Positions 5,641 to 6,036 of a DNA stretch of 6,036 nucleotides are shown in pieces. Under the pieces are notes generated by a model. The model searched no databases and was not told the DNA's origin. It saw only the letters and a program-made list of their open reading frames with translations. Positions within the stretch are counted from its first letter, which is position 1; each line of letters starts with the position of its first letter. Source of the DNA: Pseudomonadota bacterium (GTDB taxonomy: Bacteria > Pseudomonadota > Gammaproteobacteria > Acidiferrobacterales > Acidiferrobacteraceae); NCBI GenBank assembly GCA_021795255.1, contig JAJYPQ010000264.1:1-6036 (forward strand). Reading direction: 5' to 3'. The translations under genes were made by a program, and so were the position numbers.

Positions 5641-6036
5641 TGGAACGTGTGCGCATCGTCTCACTCAAAAATATTCGCAAGCGGCAAGTCGTCATGATCC
5701 GCGCCGGCCAAAGGGAGGCAGCACGGGTCTGGACGCTATGCCGTGATAGGCATCTTGCGGCGAGACAAGAACACGGCAAATGGCCGAATCGGGATGCCCT
5801 GCAAAAAGCAACCATAAGGCCGGTTTGCCTTGCACTCCCAGACCGTGCCAATGGTGGCGCACGCCTTTCTGGCGAACGGGGATACGGCGCAACAGCTACG
5901 AAACCAAGGCCGGACGGATATCCGTTACCCGTATAAGGACAAGACGTTCTATCCACTCATGTGGCCGACCCAGGCAATGCGCCTGGAAGATAGGCGGATC
6001 GTCTTGCCTATGGGTAGGGGCCGCCCATCTCTTATT
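5640..6036 (+). pseudogene. TnpB-family (IS605 OrfB) gene, 5' part, frameshifted and cut by the window edge
   Basis: From ATG 5640 the frame encodes 58 residues including GQREAARVWTLCRDRHLAAR and DALQKAT. One extra base at 5814-5817 then shifts the reading to the frame starting at 5818, which continues without a stop to the window end: RFALHSQTV, AHAFLAN, DIRYPYKDKTFYPLMW, RIVLPMGRGRPSL. Together these match the N-terminal third of a class of IS605/IS1341-type TnpB proteins, RNA-guided nucleases that normally run to about 400 residues. The RuvC-like catalytic residues and zinc finger lie outside the window. In the first frame a stop follows at 5934-5936, so the frameshift truncates the protein to about 98 residues. 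The start lacks a good ribosome-binding site. The shift lies in ATAA, where AAA would be expected, and I see no strong slippery site, so I favour decay over programmed frameshifting. Confidence 0.78.

Larger units (their letters stand above)
5142..6036 (+). mobile_element. IS200/IS605-type insertion sequence, decayed, divergent tnpA and tnpB (right part outside the window)
   Basis: Two recognisable protein remnants point away from each other from about 5640: a Y1-type TnpA on the minus strand and a TnpB on the plus strand. This is the IS605 arrangement. Both carry inactivating lesions, so this copy cannot move by its own proteins. The left boundary is a guess from the TTAC at 5138-5141; the right end and any guide (omega) RNA lie beyond the window. 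Confidence 0.6.

Noticed and set aside
5801..5820. Programmed ribosomal frameshift in tnpB
   Set aside because: Only five A before G (5803-5808), the required shift is +1 rather than -1, and the neighbouring tnpA is also broken, so decay is the simpler explanation.
5138..5956. 272-residue minus-strand open frame
   Set aside because: It runs antisense to the TnpB-like sequence and is in a different frame from the TnpA block. Its product is rich in Arg, Ala and Ser with no family-like motif, so it is a shadow frame of GC-rich DNA (a short GRHL segment may be a tnpA trace).
1..6036. CRISPR array, tRNA or rRNA genes, replication or attachment sites
   Set aside because: I looked for regularly spaced repeats, cloverleaf-like and rRNA-like sequence and found none.

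Overview
The window looks like chromosomal DNA from a GC-rich Gram-negative bacterium, most likely a proteobacterium. One gene has a signal peptide and a beta-barrel type C-terminus, which implies an outer membrane. Another is a two-component hybrid kinase, and the codon use is uniformly G/C-biased. I cannot name the genus from the sequence alone.

Layout: five apparently intact genes lie between the wrecks of two different insertion sequences. Bases 2-215 are the decayed C-terminal end of an IS256-family (mutator-type) transposase, with two in-frame stops and one frameshift. A gene-free stretch follows (216-442), then a candidate promoter with a small palindrome beside its -35 box. Next come a plus-strand soluble receiver-histidine kinase hybrid (508-1680) and, converging on it with overlapping stop codons, a minus-strand membrane-anchored metallophosphoesterase (1677-2894). 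Upstream of the phosphoesterase on the same strand is a DUF302 protein (3031-3423), so these two may be co-transcribed. A divergent, relatively AT-rich intergenic region (3424-3638) separates DUF302 from a plus-strand pair: an outer-membrane channel-like protein (3639-4442) and a class II aldolase-family enzyme (4430-5134). The coding regions of that pair overlap by 13 bp.

From about 5140 to the right edge lies an IS200/IS605-type element with divergent genes. It has a badly decayed minus-strand TnpA (Y1 transposase) remnant and the 5' third of a plus-strand TnpB-family gene carrying a frameshift near 5815. The TnpB catalytic region, the right end and any guide RNA would lie beyond the window.

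How the genes work together: the clearest functional links are the overlapping barrel/aldolase pair, which suggests co-production, and the possible DUF302-phosphoesterase operon. The hybrid kinase has no transmembrane sensor and no output partner in view. I see no CRISPR array, RNA gene or clear new multi-gene system. The most useful observations are the two hidden decayed transposases, the coupled barrel-aldolase pair, and the head-on overlap of the kinase and phosphoesterase genes.
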